This document shows, piece after piece, positions 16,779 through 25,602 of a stretch of DNA of 64,000 nucleotides. Position numbers and translations under genes: made by a program. This DNA is from JAAYDH01 sp035353055 (GTDB taxonomy: Bacteria > Bacillota_I > Bacilli_A > RFN20 > CAG-826): positions 30,865 through 94,864 of the forward strand of contig DAOPYW010000001.1 of NCBI GenBank assembly GCA_035353055.1, read 5' to 3'. Below the pieces are notes generated by a model. It made no database searches and was not told where the DNA came from. It was given only the letters and a program-made list of their open reading frames with translations. Numbering within the stretch: the first letter of the stretch is position 1; every line of letters starts with the position of its first letter.

Positions 16779-18347
16779 CTACGATTTATCGCTCTCAGAA
16801 AAATGCGAAATTAGAAATTCGATGTTTTGAAATCCGCGATAGACATTGATTCTCAGGTGTCCCAACAAGTCGATATAGCGGTACTTTTGAATCTCTTGGC
16901 GAGAGAAGTTGAAGCCAGTCAAACGCGTGTTAGAACCAATCTGAGTTAAGATGTGCTTCTCATCGCGAGAGAAGAACAAAGAGGAAGTGCTGATTCTCTT
17001 GAGGCTCAGTAGAGGAGATGGCCAACCTTCACCAAATGGTGAAAAGGATTGGATTAAGCGATAGGAATCCTCATTAATTTCAGTGATTCCCATCGTGATT
17101 TCTTCTTTTTTCGCCACGGTTAAAGGTCTGGCTTTAACCAGCTCCATAAACTCTTTTCTAAACGAATCGAAATGATCCGCCATCAAAGAGCAACCGCCAG
17201 CGGAAGCGTGGCCGCCAAAATTGACTAAGTGATGTTGCAAAGTTTTGAAAGCTTCGACGACGTTGAAGCCTTCAGGAGCGCGGCAGCTGCCTTTTAGCAA
17301 GTCTCCAGTTTTGTCTTTAGCGAAAACAATACAGGGCACTTGGTATTTATTGACTAGCTGATTGGCAATGAGACCTAGCAGGCCTTCTTTGGCGTCAGAG
17401 ATGAAAGCAATAGCGGGTTCTTCGAGAGCGAAGCCATCGAGAGAATCGCTGGCGTTTTTCGAGGCGATTTTGCGATCGTCATTGACGCTATTGATCCAAG
17501 CGATGTCGCTTAAAAGATTGCTCTTGTCATCGCTGGTGAAAAACTCGACAAGTCGGTTAATATCATCGCCGTCGATAAGGCGTCCAATCGCGTTGATTTT
17601 TGGGGCGATTTTCAAGCCGATTGTCGCCTCATTAAAAGGCTCGCTTTCTTTGAGTGCATCAATCTGAAAAAACTCTCCTTCACGGTAATTGGCGAAGACT
17701 AAGCGGAGCAGATTTCGGTTATAGCTTACTAGGGGCATGATATCGGAAATGATCGATATCGAGGCCAAGGTAGAAAGGTATTTATCGAAGCGATTGAGAA
17801 AAGCGATGGAAAACATAAAAGCCGTGAAAGCGCCACTTGAGGGAACCTCGCCAAAATGCGAGAGAATCGGATGAATAATAAAGTCAGCCTCGGGCAAAAT
17901 TTCTTGGCTTTGATGATGGTCGATGACCAGCACTTTCACCCCGCGCTCTTTTAAGAGCTTTATCGGCTCAAAAGCGGTCACGCCATTATCGACAGTGATG
18001 ACCAATTTAACTTGGCTATCGATGGCTTCCTGAGCTTTTTTCATCGTCAAGCCATACCCATCTTCATAGCGATTAGGGAGGTAATAATCGGCTAGATAGT
18101 CAGCATATTTAAACATCTTGATTAAGATGGAAGTGCCCATCACTCCATCGGCGTCGTAATCGCCATAGACGAGAATCCTTCCCTTTTCTGCTATCACTTG
18201 CTTGACTAGGTCGACTGCTTCCGTTAGATTATCGAAATGATGGCCGAGAGCAAAATCATTTTCGCTGACAGGTAAAATCAGCGATTGATAGGTTTCGTTA
18301 TCAATGTGATAGTAGTTTAATAATTTTTGAAATAATTTCTCGTTCAT
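16779..18347 (-). CDS. recJ: Single-stranded-DNA-specific exonuclease RecJ
   Basis: DHH-family 5'-3' ssDNA exonuclease of recombination and mismatch/base-excision repair. 522 aa, a shorter form than Bacillus RecJ (~780) that lacks the long C-terminal region. Seen: YGDYDADGVMGTSIL (motif I), VITVDNGVTAF (motif II), IDHHQS (the DHH motif), and the DHHA1 part with NFGGHASAGGCSL, followed by an OB-like domain. No SD is visible. A strong terminator lies directly upstream (18354-18375), so recJ either depends on readthrough from secDF or on a promoter inside it. Confidence 0.94.
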   Translation of the reverse strand: MNEKLFQKLLNYYHIDNETYQSLILPVSENDFALGHHFDNLTEAVDLVKQVIAEKGRILVYGDYDADGVMGTSILIKMFKYADYLADYYLPNRYEDGYGLTMKKAQEAIDSQVKLVITVDNGVTAFEPIKLLKERGVKVLVIDHHQSQEILPEADFIIHPILSHFGEVPSSGAFTAFMFSIAFLNRFDKYLSTLASISIISDIMPLVSYNRNLLRLVFANYREGEFFQIDALKESEPFNEATIGLKIAPKINAIGRLIDGDDINRLVEFFTSDDKSNLLSDIAWINSVNDDRKIASKNASDSLDGFALEEPAIAFISDAKEGLLGLIANQLVNKYQVPCIVFAKDKTGDLLKGSCRAPEGFNVVEAFKTLQHHLVNFGGHASAGGCSLMADHFDSFRKEFMELVKARPLTVAKKEEITMGITEINEDSYRLIQSFSPFGEGWPSPLLSLKRISTSSLFFSRDEKHILTQIGSNTRLTGFNFSRQEIQKYRYIDLLGHLRINVYRGFQNIEFLISHFSESDKS

Positions 18348-18353
18348 ATAAAT

Positions 18354-18375
18354 AAAAGGCTACCGGTTGGTAGCC
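18354..18375 (-). terminator. Intrinsic terminator between secDF and recJ
   Basis: GGCTACC and GGTAGCC pair around a 4-nt loop, followed by TTTTATTTAT on the minus strand. It ends only 7 bp before the recJ start codon. Confidence 0.8.
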
Positions 18376-18383
18376 ATTAAGAG

Positions 18384-21065
18384 TTAGTCGTTAATGCCGA
18401 TAAAAACGGCTTCTTCTGGCTCGGCGGATTTGTTCGGGTGGCGAGCAGATACTTTCTTGCTCTTGCGGGGCTTGCGCTTGATATTCACGTTCTTAAATAG
18501 CTTAAAGAAGAACGAGCTGATCGGAGCGAATAAAACCGTCACGATCCAAGTAGCAAAGACCACTCCGAGGAATAAGAGACCATAGATCCAAGCTGATGCA
18601 TCTGGACCAAAGCCAAAGAAGCCTAAGGCAATCCATCCGACGAAGATGGCAACTGCGCTCACGCAAGTGAAGGCATAGGAAGTCGCTTTAACCGCTAACT
18701 GATGGCGATTTTCCACCGAGTTGTCGTGATTCTTATCTTCGAGGACCATCTCTCTCTCGCGGTTCATAATGATGACAGAAATCATCATGGCAAACATCGC
18801 GACGGCTGGAACAGCCGCTAAGACTAAAGAGGAGACAGGCAGACGAGCGAGAGATAAGACTCCGAGGATGACACCGCTAACCGCTGTGGTCACCACGATG
18901 GAGGCTAATCCGCGAGATAAGCGATATCTCAAGACGAAGTACAAGCCAAGCACGGCGATGGAAACGCCAATTGCCAGGCCAACTGAACTAAATTTAACCG
19001 AGGATGTCTCGGAAGATTTGAGCGATTTTAAAGAGATGCTGGTCTTGGTGGTATCGTATTCCAAATCGGAAACTGCATCAGCCAAGTGATCGTTAATGTT
19101 TCTATCATCAGTAGTTTGAACGATGGTTCCATCATTGTATAAGCCCAAAGTTTTATCGGATAAAACGATATCGAGAGCGACTACATAATAATGGTGAGTG
19201 ATAGTCTCTTCTTCTAACACTTCAGCGTAAGGATCGGAGATGAGAAGGTCGATAACGTGGTTATCTTTCGTGGCTTTACCTTCGCCATCGGCGTCGTATA
19301 GAGGAGTGGCAGAAATGTCGTAGCCACTATCAGTTTTTTCATAAAGGTAGACATTAGAGAGGAAATCATAGATTGTCTTCTCATCAAAAGGAGAAGTCTC
19401 GGTATCGCTAGTCGTCTTCGCTTCAAAGTAGATTTGGGAAGAGTAGGCAGCATTTCTGTTCACGAAAGCGTTGTCGCCATTTAATGCCGCAAAGGTGATT
19501 GAACCGCCGAGGCAGGCGACGAATAAAACAGCCGAGATGATACTGACGAGCTTGTGTCTCTTAGTGAAGTCTTTTTCCGCGTAAGCACCAAAATAGCTCT
19601 GCTTTTCTTCGTTGATGATGTTGGGAACTCTCTCGCTGTTGATGCCAAACATCTCATATTTGCCATTCAAAGCGGTGGCGTTAGTGGCTAGCCACATCAT
19701 TCCCTTTAAGCCTAAAGTGTTGAGAAGGAGAGAGCATAATCCGCCGATGACAGTGATGGCACCGAAGGCGCGGAAGATGGCTCCGCCAAATAGATAAGCG
19801 AATACGCCAAAGACAATGACGATGATATTGATATCGATAATTGGGAGCAAAGATTTCTTGGAAGCTTCGGTGTTAGCTTTTTTCAAGCTTCTCCCGCGAT
19901 AAGCTTCGCTTTTGAGTTTGGACATATAGATGGCACCGCTGGCAATGGAAGCCACCGCTACAGCGATGACGCCCAGAACACCAAAGATGCTAAATTCGGC
20001 TGAGAACCAAATCGTCGATAATAAGCCGAGATAAGCAGAGCTGATGCTGAGAGTGCCGATGGCTAAGGCACCCATCCGGTAATAGATGACCAAGATGAGA
20101 GCTAGCACGACGAGGACAAATAAGGTCGCTGACATGGTGCGATTCCAAGCTAAGCGATCGTAGTTGATCAATGTTTCGATGGAAGAGGTGATTCTCTCTT
20201 CGTACATGAATTGAACTTTGTAGTCGATGGCGCCGGCGTTGATTAAATTGATAAAGAAGCGGGCGTTATTATAAGCGAAGGTCTTCTCATCGACCGAGGC
20301 TTTGCCATCGCTGTTGGTATCGAGATTGATAAGGCTGAAGAGGCGATTGTTGTCATCGTCTTTATAGTATTGAATCTTGGGATCAGATGAGACTTCGAAT
20401 TTCATCAATAGGCGGCTGTTGTATTTATTGTTGGAATCGGTGGCTGCTTCGAAGTTGCACTTGCCTTCTTCGTAGTCATACCAAAGGTATAAGAAATATT
20501 TATAGGTCTTCTCTTCGCTTTGACCGCTGGAGGATTCTTCAGCGTATGTGTGGTCTTCTTCGGAGAGATCATCGCGAGCAACTTGCAATAGCTCGTCGAC
20601 AGGAGTGGTGTTAACAGGGAGCAAAATGGCCGGATAACCTTGATAAGTGCTGATCGTCGCTTTTTTACCTTCGAGGAGGAATTCATCGGCGGTTAAAGCG
20701 TCGTCGCCATAAGTTAATCCGAGATTGCCATTAAAGGTCAAATAGGTGGAGATATTTTGGTAGTCAGAGCTGGTCTTCTCCGTCAATCTCACTTTGACAG
20801 TATCGTAGCCAACTGTCAAAATCTCATAGGAAGTCACCTTCGCGGTGTTGAGCCGCTTTTTCATCATCTTGGTGATGTTGTCAACCGCGGTGGTATCCTG
20901 AAATTCGACGTCTTCTTCGTCTTTGTCAGAGATGCGAAAAGTAATCTCTCTTCCATTTTCAAATTGATTGTTAGAATTCACTTTCGTGATCTCTCCAATA
21001 AAGGTCGTTCCCACTACAACTAAAGCGGTGAAGGCCAAGACAATATAAGCCCAAAGTCTACGCAT
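18384..21065 (-). CDS. secDF: Protein translocase subunit SecDF (fused)
   Basis: Membrane protein that uses ion flow to complete Sec-dependent export. 893 aa from ATG 21065, with SecD and SecF in one chain as in Bacilli. Order: first helix (MRRLWAYIVLAFTALVVVG), a large extracellular domain (about 30-310), a six-helix bundle (about 320-500), then the SecF half with its own first helix (LVSIISAVLFVACLGGSITF), extracellular loop and helices to about 870, and a basic C-terminal tail. The sequence is divergent and the classical SecD motifs are weak. The start was chosen for CAGGAGGA, 7 nt upstream. The frame is open for 35 more codons upstream, but that stretch is better read as a leader. Confidence 0.9.
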   Translation of the reverse strand: MRRLWAYIVLAFTALVVVGTTFIGEITKVNSNNQFENGREITFRISDKDEEDVEFQDTTAVDNITKMMKKRLNTAKVTSYEILTVGYDTVKVRLTEKTSSDYQNISTYLTFNGNLGLTYGDDALTADEFLLEGKKATISTYQGYPAILLPVNTTPVDELLQVARDDLSEEDHTYAEESSSGQSEEKTYKYFLYLWYDYEEGKCNFEAATDSNNKYNSRLLMKFEVSSDPKIQYYKDDDNNRLFSLINLDTNSDGKASVDEKTFAYNNARFFINLINAGAIDYKVQFMYEERITSSIETLINYDRLAWNRTMSATLFVLVVLALILVIYYRMGALAIGTLSISSAYLGLLSTIWFSAEFSIFGVLGVIAVAVASIASGAIYMSKLKSEAYRGRSLKKANTEASKKSLLPIIDINIIVIVFGVFAYLFGGAIFRAFGAITVIGGLCSLLLNTLGLKGMMWLATNATALNGKYEMFGINSERVPNIINEEKQSYFGAYAEKDFTKRHKLVSIISAVLFVACLGGSITFAALNGDNAFVNRNAAYSSQIYFEAKTTSDTETSPFDEKTIYDFLSNVYLYEKTDSGYDISATPLYDADGEGKATKDNHVIDLLISDPYAEVLEEETITHHYYVVALDIVLSDKTLGLYNDGTIVQTTDDRNINDHLADAVSDLEYDTTKTSISLKSLKSSETSSVKFSSVGLAIGVSIAVLGLYFVLRYRLSRGLASIVVTTAVSGVILGVLSLARLPVSSLVLAAVPAVAMFAMMISVIIMNREREMVLEDKNHDNSVENRHQLAVKATSYAFTCVSAVAIFVGWIALGFFGFGPDASAWIYGLLFLGVVFATWIVTVLFAPISSFFFKLFKNVNIKRKPRKSKKVSARHPNKSAEPEEAVFIGIND

Positions 21066-21202
21066 AATTCTTCCTCCTGAGTGATAATGCAGCGCTGGCG
21101 CGCCTATGTTATAACATACAACAGATGCGCGTCGTATGCAATAGTATTTTGCGCGCATGAGCGGACACATTGCGCGATACTCTTCGATTCATCGAAGAAA
21201 GG
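21066..21202 (-). promoter_or_regulatory. Structured leader between ruvB and secDF
   Basis: The 137-bp gap contains, in transcript order, a hairpin (CTTCGA-TGAA-TCGAAG, about 21183-21198), several GCGC-rich segments that can pair with each other (TGCGCGCA, ACGCGCAT, GGCGCGCC), and a perfect 14-bp palindrome, TATGTTATAACATA (21105-21118). The secDF SD follows. CpG/GCGC density is far above the surroundings. It could be a regulatory leader or an operator region; no known riboswitch is recognised. Confidence 0.4.
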
Positions 21203-22207
21203 CTAAAATAATTTATTCTGATGCAAAATTTTTAAGTGCTCGTAAGCTTTTTGATTGGCAATTCGTCCGCGAGGGGTCCTCTCAATCATCCCGATTTGCA
21301 AAAGATATGGCTCGTAAACATCTTCCAAGTTAGGTATTTCTTCGCCGATAGCGTTGGCTAAAGTCTCGAGCCCGACGGGACCACCATGGAAGCGATTGAT
21401 CAGGGTCTCTAGATACCGGACATCGACATCATCGAGTCCGATCTCGTCGACTTTTAAAGCCTTCAATGCTTTCTCAGCATCTTCTAAAGAGATGGAATCC
21501 TTGCCTTCAAAGTTGGCGAAATCTCTCACTCTTTTGAAGAGTCGGTTCGCGATTCGAGGAGTGCCTCGGCTTCGCTGGCTGATCATCGTCGCAGCTTCAG
21601 GAGATATCTCCGTTTTAAAGACTTTTGAAGTTCTCAAGACAATCTGGCGAATCTCATCTTCGTCGTAGTAATTGATCTTTTCAGTGATGCCAAAGCGAGC
21701 TCTTAATGGCGAGCTTAGATTGCCTGCGCGAGTGGTCGCACCAATGAGCGTAAAAGGCGGCAGATCCATCGTCAGAGAACGGGAGCCATTTTCGCGGTTG
21801 ATGACCACCGAAAAGCGGAAGTCTTCCATCGCGGTAAAAAGCGATTCTTCGATGATGCGAGGCAGGCGATGTATCTCATCGATAAAAAGGATATCACCAG
21901 GCTTTAAATCCGATAAAATGGCGGCGAGATCACCAGTCTTTTCGATGCTCGGGCCAGTGGCGACGTGGATGTTGGCTTTCATCTCGTTAGCGATGACGTA
22001 AGCTAAAGTCGTTTTTCCTAAGCCGGGAGGGCCATAAAATAAGAGGTGATCGAGGGGTTCATCGCGATGGAGAGCCGCGCCAATAAAAATCTTTAGATTT
22101 TTCTTTAAGTCCTTTTGCCCGACATATTCAGCCAGGGTGCGAGGGCGCAAAGAAATCTCTTCTTGGCGATCGATTTCATGGGGTAAAGCATCTACAAGTC
22201 TCGGCAT
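21203..22207 (-). CDS. ruvB: Holliday junction branch migration ATPase RuvB
   Basis: Hexameric AAA+ motor that drives branch migration with RuvA. 334 aa, full length. Seen: RPRTLAEYVGQKDLK, Walker A GPPGLGKTTLA, Walker B ILFIDEIHRLPR, sensor 1 LIGATTRAG and arginine finger region SPLRARFGI, then a C-terminal winged helix (GGPVGLETLANAIGEE, ERTPRGRIA). SD AGGAGA. It follows ruvA by 8 bp. No ruvC is present in this window. Confidence 0.98.
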   Translation of the reverse strand: MPRLVDALPHEIDRQEEISLRPRTLAEYVGQKDLKKNLKIFIGAALHRDEPLDHLLFYGPPGLGKTTLAYVIANEMKANIHVATGPSIEKTGDLAAILSDLKPGDILFIDEIHRLPRIIEESLFTAMEDFRFSVVINRENGSRSLTMDLPPFTLIGATTRAGNLSSPLRARFGITEKINYYDEDEIRQIVLRTSKVFKTEISPEAATMISQRSRGTPRIANRLFKRVRDFANFEGKDSISLEDAEKALKALKVDEIGLDDVDVRYLETLINRFHGGPVGLETLANAIGEEIPNLEDVYEPYLLQIGMIERTPRGRIANQKAYEHLKILHQNKLF

Positions 22208-22215
22208 ATGTTCTC

Positions 22216-22782
22216 CTATTTTTTCTTTAGTTCATTGAGCTTAACGAGGGCTAAACGCAAGATATCTTCTGGCTTGGCATCGGGCTCATTGATGGTCGCT
22301 AAAATGCGGTCGATGGCGGCGCCTTTAAAGCCCATTTCTTTGAGGGCGTCATAGACGTCTTCGTAGACTTCGGGATCGCCTTTGCTACCACCGGTTAAAA
22401 CACCCTTTAAATCGAGGATGATCTGAGCGGCAGCTTTCGCGCCGATTCCGGGAAGTTTTTTTAGGTACGCCACGTTGTTGCTTGCAATCGCAGTGATCAC
22501 TTGTTGCGGGGTAGTCGCTTTCAGGGCATTGATCGCTGTGCGAGGTCCGAGACCCTTTACTTTAATCAAGGATAAAAAGACCGATTTTTCTTCTAAAGAC
22601 TTAAAGCCAATGAGGTATTGCTCATCTTCCCTGATCACATTATGAGTGTAGAGGAAAATGTCTTGCCCCACTTCGTAATCGTCGATGTGGGACACGAGGA
22701 CTTGATAGCCGACATCATGTACATCGATGATGACCGTGTCTTTCTCCAGCTGTGCGATTCGACCTTTAAGGAAATAAATCAT
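22216..22782 (-). CDS. ruvA: Holliday junction binding protein RuvA
   Basis: Tetrameric junction-binding partner of RuvB. 188 aa. N-terminal OB domain (MIYFLKGRIAQLEKDTVIIDVHDVGYQV), helix-hairpin-helix pair (LIKVKGLGPRTAINAL and LKKLPGIGAKAAAQIILDL), and a C-terminal RuvB-binding helix bundle (about 140-188). SD GAGGAG overlaps the end of the preceding 32-codon peptide gene, which suggests coupling. Confidence 0.97.
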   Translation of the reverse strand: MIYFLKGRIAQLEKDTVIIDVHDVGYQVLVSHIDDYEVGQDIFLYTHNVIREDEQYLIGFKSLEEKSVFLSLIKVKGLGPRTAINALKATTPQQVITAIASNNVAYLKKLPGIGAKAAAQIILDLKGVLTGGSKGDPEVYEDVYDALKEMGFKGAAIDRILATINEPDAKPEDILRLALVKLNELKKK

Positions 22783-22796
22783 AAGTCTTCTCCTCT

Positions 22797-22895
22797 TTAT
22801 TGAAACAAAATAATAAACAAGACGATAAGTCCGAGAGACAAGAGAGCCGTGATCAGGCTAGCTAATATCGCGATGACTGTCCGTTTATTTTCCAT
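22797..22895 (-). CDS. Small single-pass membrane peptide between nadE and ruvA
   Basis: 32-codon frame starting with ATG inside the last codons of nadE (10-bp overlap) and ending 14 bp before ruvA. The product has a charged N terminus (MENKRT) and one long hydrophobic helix (about residues 7-31), ending in Gln before TAA. The SD is weak (GAGAAAAAG). Its stop is followed at once by the ruvA SD, so it fits the operon as a translated unit. I do not recognise a family; it may be a small membrane protein or only a coupling frame. Confidence 0.5.
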   Translation of the reverse strand: MENKRTVIAILASLITALLSLGLIVLFIILFQ

Positions 22896-23634
22896 CTTTT
22901 TCTCGAATGTAATCTATCGGAGTGGGGATGGGATCGCGTTTGTGGCGGCTGATTTCGTGGAGGTGATCAATGCGCTTTTTCGCGGTTTCATCGATCTCTT
23001 TTCCTAATAGGAAGCGGTCTAAGTCGCGGTAGGTCACACCCATCTCTTTTTCATCGGTCTGGCCAGGGAATAAGCCGGCTGAAGGAACGCGATTAACCAA
23101 GTAATCAGGCACTCCTAAAAGCTTCGCGGCTTCTAAAACTTCCGATTTAACTAAGTGAACAATGGGCATTAAATCAACTGCACCATCGCCATATTTAGTG
23201 AAGTATCCAGTGTATCTTTCATCTTTATTATCAGTGCCGAGGACTAAGCCATTCGCGGTCTGAGCATAAGCGTATAAAATCGTCATTCTAATTCGCACTT
23301 TGAGATTAGCGAGAGCCACAGAGCTGAGTTCAATGCCTTGGGCTTTGAACTGCTTCACGGTTTCATGGAAGCTATTTGAACCATCGATAATCAAGTGCCG
23401 AAGGTCAAACTGCTTAGCGAGGTAAATTGCATCCTTTAAGTCATCAGGATGAGAGTCGATAGGAATCATGATGCACATCAGCTTTTCTCTTCCGACCGCT
23501 TGAGTAGCTAAAACCGCCGTCAGGGAGGAATCAATGCCGCCCGAAAGGCCGAGCACATAAGTGGACATGTTGGTTTTGGTCAGCGTGTCTTTCAAAAACT
23601 TTTTGATTTCCTGAAGATAGTCCTGCAAAATCAT
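22885..23634 (-). CDS. nadE: NAD synthetase, NH3-dependent
   Basis: Last step of NAD synthesis: deamido-NAD + ATP + ammonia to NAD. 249 aa, the short form without a glutaminase domain, so it uses free ammonia. Seen: PP-loop GLSGGIDSSLTAVLA, GTDNKDERYTGYFTKYGDGAVDLMPI, the LVNRVPSAGLFPGQTDE loop, and KRDPIPTP near the C terminus. Its SD (GGAGG) is inside the last codons of obgE, and the genes are separated by 3 nt. Confidence 0.96.
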   Translation of the reverse strand: MILQDYLQEIKKFLKDTLTKTNMSTYVLGLSGGIDSSLTAVLATQAVGREKLMCIMIPIDSHPDDLKDAIYLAKQFDLRHLIIDGSNSFHETVKQFKAQGIELSSVALANLKVRIRMTILYAYAQTANGLVLGTDNKDERYTGYFTKYGDGAVDLMPIVHLVKSEVLEAAKLLGVPDYLVNRVPSAGLFPGQTDEKEMGVTYRDLDRFLLGKEIDETAKKRIDHLHEISRHKRDPIPTPIDYIREKDGK

Positions 23635-23637
23635 GTT

Positions 23638-24915
23638 TTACCTCCAATATTCAAAGGAAAAGTCATCGAGGAAGACGGTGTCTCCGTCTGAGGCCCCGAG
23701 TTTTTCCAGAGCATCGTCAATTTGCAACTTGCGGATTTTCATCATCAAAACCATCATGCCTTCGTCGGTGGAGATGTTGGTCATGCGGTAGAACTTGATA
23801 ATTTTATCTCCTTCAATTCTCCATCTATGAGCATCCATGCGGCGAATAGTAAATGTTTTTTCCTCTTCGGGTAGCTCATAAATCTTATGTTCGAGTTCCT
23901 CTTCGTTTTCTCCGTAGAGAGGGAAAGCGGGAGTTTTATCGAGTAAATCAGCGCATTGATATAGGAGTTTATCAAGGCCTTCTTCAGTGATGGCAGAGAT
24001 GGGAATAATCGGCAAATTAACTTGCTTTTGGAATTTCACCAATCGCTCCTTAGCTCCTTCTTCATCCATCTTGCTAGCGACGAGGATCACCGGTCGCTTG
24101 TCGAGGCCAAATCCATAGCTCTTTAGCTCATTGTTAATAATCAAATAATCGCTGTAGGGATCGCGGTCTGATAGCCCCATGTTCACGATGTGAACAATCA
24201 CTCGGCATCTCTCGATGTGACGGAGAAAGCGGAGGCCTAAGCCTTTGCCTTGATGAGCGCCTTCAATTAACCCTGGAAGGTCCGCCATCACAAAGCTTCT
24301 TCCATCCTTGGATGTCACAACTCCCAAGTTGGGAACGATGGTCGTGAAAGGATAGTCCGCGATTTCGGGACGAGCGCTTGATACGAGAGATAAAAGAGTG
24401 GATTTACCCACGCTGGGATATCCCACTAAGCCGACATCGGCTAATAATTTTAATTCTAAGATGAGCCTCTTGGTTTCACCTGGCTCACCATTTTCCGCAA
24501 CTTTAGGAGTGCGATTGGTCGAGCTCTTAAAGCAGGTATTGCCTCGCCCACCACGGCCACCTTTGGCCACGACGATGGTCTTGCCATCTTCGTTTAAGTC
24601 GCCGAGAACGCGATTGTCATTCTCTTCGAAGATGACAGTTCCGACTGGCACATCGATGATTAAATCGTCGCGCGATTTGCCGTACTGATTCTTGATTCCA
24701 CCTTTTTCGCCATCTGGGCCGATAAAGGTTCTGCTATGGCGGAAGTTGTAGAGGGTATTGATGTGGCTGTTAGCTTTGAAGATAATGCTCGCTCCACGCC
24801 CTCCGTTACCACCGGCTGGTCCGCCATTAGGCATATATTTTTCACGGAGAAAAGCGATGGCACCGTCGCCACCTTTGCCGCTTCGAACTTCTACTACTGC
24901 GCGATCGATAAACAT
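23638..24915 (-). CDS. obgE: GTPase Obg (CgtA)
   Basis: Ribosome-associated GTPase needed for 50S maturation. 425 aa from ATG 24915. N-terminal glycine-rich Obg domain (MFIDRAVVEVRSGKGGDG, PNGGPAGGNGGRGASI), G domain with GYPSVGKSTLLS (G1), DYPFTT (G2), DLPGLIEGA (G3), ASKMD (G4), and a C-terminal OCT domain (about 340-425). SD AGAGGAG. The frame is open 16 codons further upstream, but that part runs over the promoter and lacks family similarity. Confidence 0.97.
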   Translation of the reverse strand: MFIDRAVVEVRSGKGGDGAIAFLREKYMPNGGPAGGNGGRGASIIFKANSHINTLYNFRHSRTFIGPDGEKGGIKNQYGKSRDDLIIDVPVGTVIFEENDNRVLGDLNEDGKTIVVAKGGRGGRGNTCFKSSTNRTPKVAENGEPGETKRLILELKLLADVGLVGYPSVGKSTLLSLVSSARPEIADYPFTTIVPNLGVVTSKDGRSFVMADLPGLIEGAHQGKGLGLRFLRHIERCRVIVHIVNMGLSDRDPYSDYLIINNELKSYGFGLDKRPVILVASKMDEEGAKERLVKFQKQVNLPIIPISAITEEGLDKLLYQCADLLDKTPAFPLYGENEEELEHKIYELPEEEKTFTIRRMDAHRWRIEGDKIIKFYRMTNISTDEGMMVLMMKIRKLQIDDALEKLGASDGDTVFLDDFSFEYWR

Positions 24916-24928
24916 ATAATATGCTCCT

Positions 24929-24943
24929 CTTGTATTATACAAG
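24929..24943 (-). promoter_or_regulatory. Palindrome containing the obgE -10 box
   Basis: CTTGTAT-A-ATACAAG, a perfect 15-bp palindrome on the minus strand, embeds a consensus TATAAT about 15 nt before the obgE start. A short leader would then include the SD. It may be an operator or chance symmetry around the -10. Confidence 0.35.
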
Positions 24944-24952
24944 TAGATAAAG

Positions 24953-24977
24953 AAAAAGACCACATTTTAGTGGTCTT
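24953..24977 (-). terminator. Intrinsic terminator after rpmA
   Basis: AAGACCAC and GTGGTCTT pair around a 6-nt loop with a TTTTTC tail on the minus strand, 17 bp past the rpmA stop. It ends the rplU-prp-rpmA operon. Confidence 0.88.
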
Positions 24978-24993
24978 AATCGCAATTTTTTAA

Positions 24994-25278
24994 TTATTCA
25001 CTGACGACGATTTTTACGGCAGTGCGATCTTTTCCAACTCGATAATACTTGGCTACACCACTGGCGGTAGCAAAAATTGTATCATCTTTCCCAATTTGGG
25101 TATTTTCTCCTGGATAGATTTTCGTGCCCCTTTGACGATAGATAATGGAACCAGCATGGCACCATTGACCGTCAGCGACTTTGGCGCCTAATCGGCGACC
25201 AGCAGAATCGCGGCCGTTCTTTGTCGACCCAACACCTTTTTTAGAAGCGAAGAGTTGAAGATTTAATTTAAACATCAT
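24994..25278 (-). CDS. rpmA: 50S ribosomal protein L27 with cleavable N-terminal extension
   Basis: Component of the large subunit near the peptidyl-transferase centre. 94 aa. The N terminus MMFKLNLQLFA|SKKGVGS has the extension known from Staphylococcus and other Bacillota, where the protease Prp cuts after LNLQxFA to expose the functional tail. Prp is encoded just upstream. Core motifs GRDSAGRRLGAKV and GSIIYRQRGTKIYPG are intact. An ATG one codon in is an equal alternative start. Confidence 0.98.
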   Translation of the reverse strand: MMFKLNLQLFASKKGVGSTKNGRDSAGRRLGAKVADGQWCHAGSIIYRQRGTKIYPGENTQIGKDDTIFATASGVAKYYRVGKDRTAVKIVVSE

Positions 25279-25295
25279 AATCTATGACACCCTTT

Positions 25296-25601
25296 CTAAA
25301 GTTTTTTTACTTGGACAAAGTCTTGATGGCTATCAGCGATGGTTTCTAAACCAGAGATGATGGTCTCAACCACGACTTCATCATGTGGGGAAAGAGACTG
25401 TTTGACTTCTAGAGAAGCATAACCTTCTTTGAGGATTAGTTCGAGACTTGTGACATCTTGGATGGCATTGAATCCGCCGGTGAGGACAGCAGACACTGCC
25501 GCACAGACAAGATCCTTGCCATAAGGTGCGCTGTCAGCGTGACCTTTGACCTCGAGGAGCTTAACTTTCTTTCCTTCTTGTTTGATTAAAATTTTAATCA
25601 T
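25296..25601 (-). CDS. prp: Ribosomal-processing cysteine protease Prp
   Basis: Removes the N-terminal extension of L27 in Bacillota. 101 aa from ATG 25601. The catalytic pair is visible in GHADSAPYGKDLVCAAVSA (His then Cys, 11 residues apart). The start is 1 nt after the rplU stop, so translation is coupled; a longer reading would overlap rplU. The arrangement rplU-prp-rpmA is conserved in Bacillota and matches the cleavable L27 here. Confidence 0.95.
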   Translation of the reverse strand: MIKILIKQEGKKVKLLEVKGHADSAPYGKDLVCAAVSAVLTGGFNAIQDVTSLELILKEGYASLEVKQSLSPHDEVVVETIISGLETIADSHQDFVQVKKL

Positions 25602-25602
25602 G

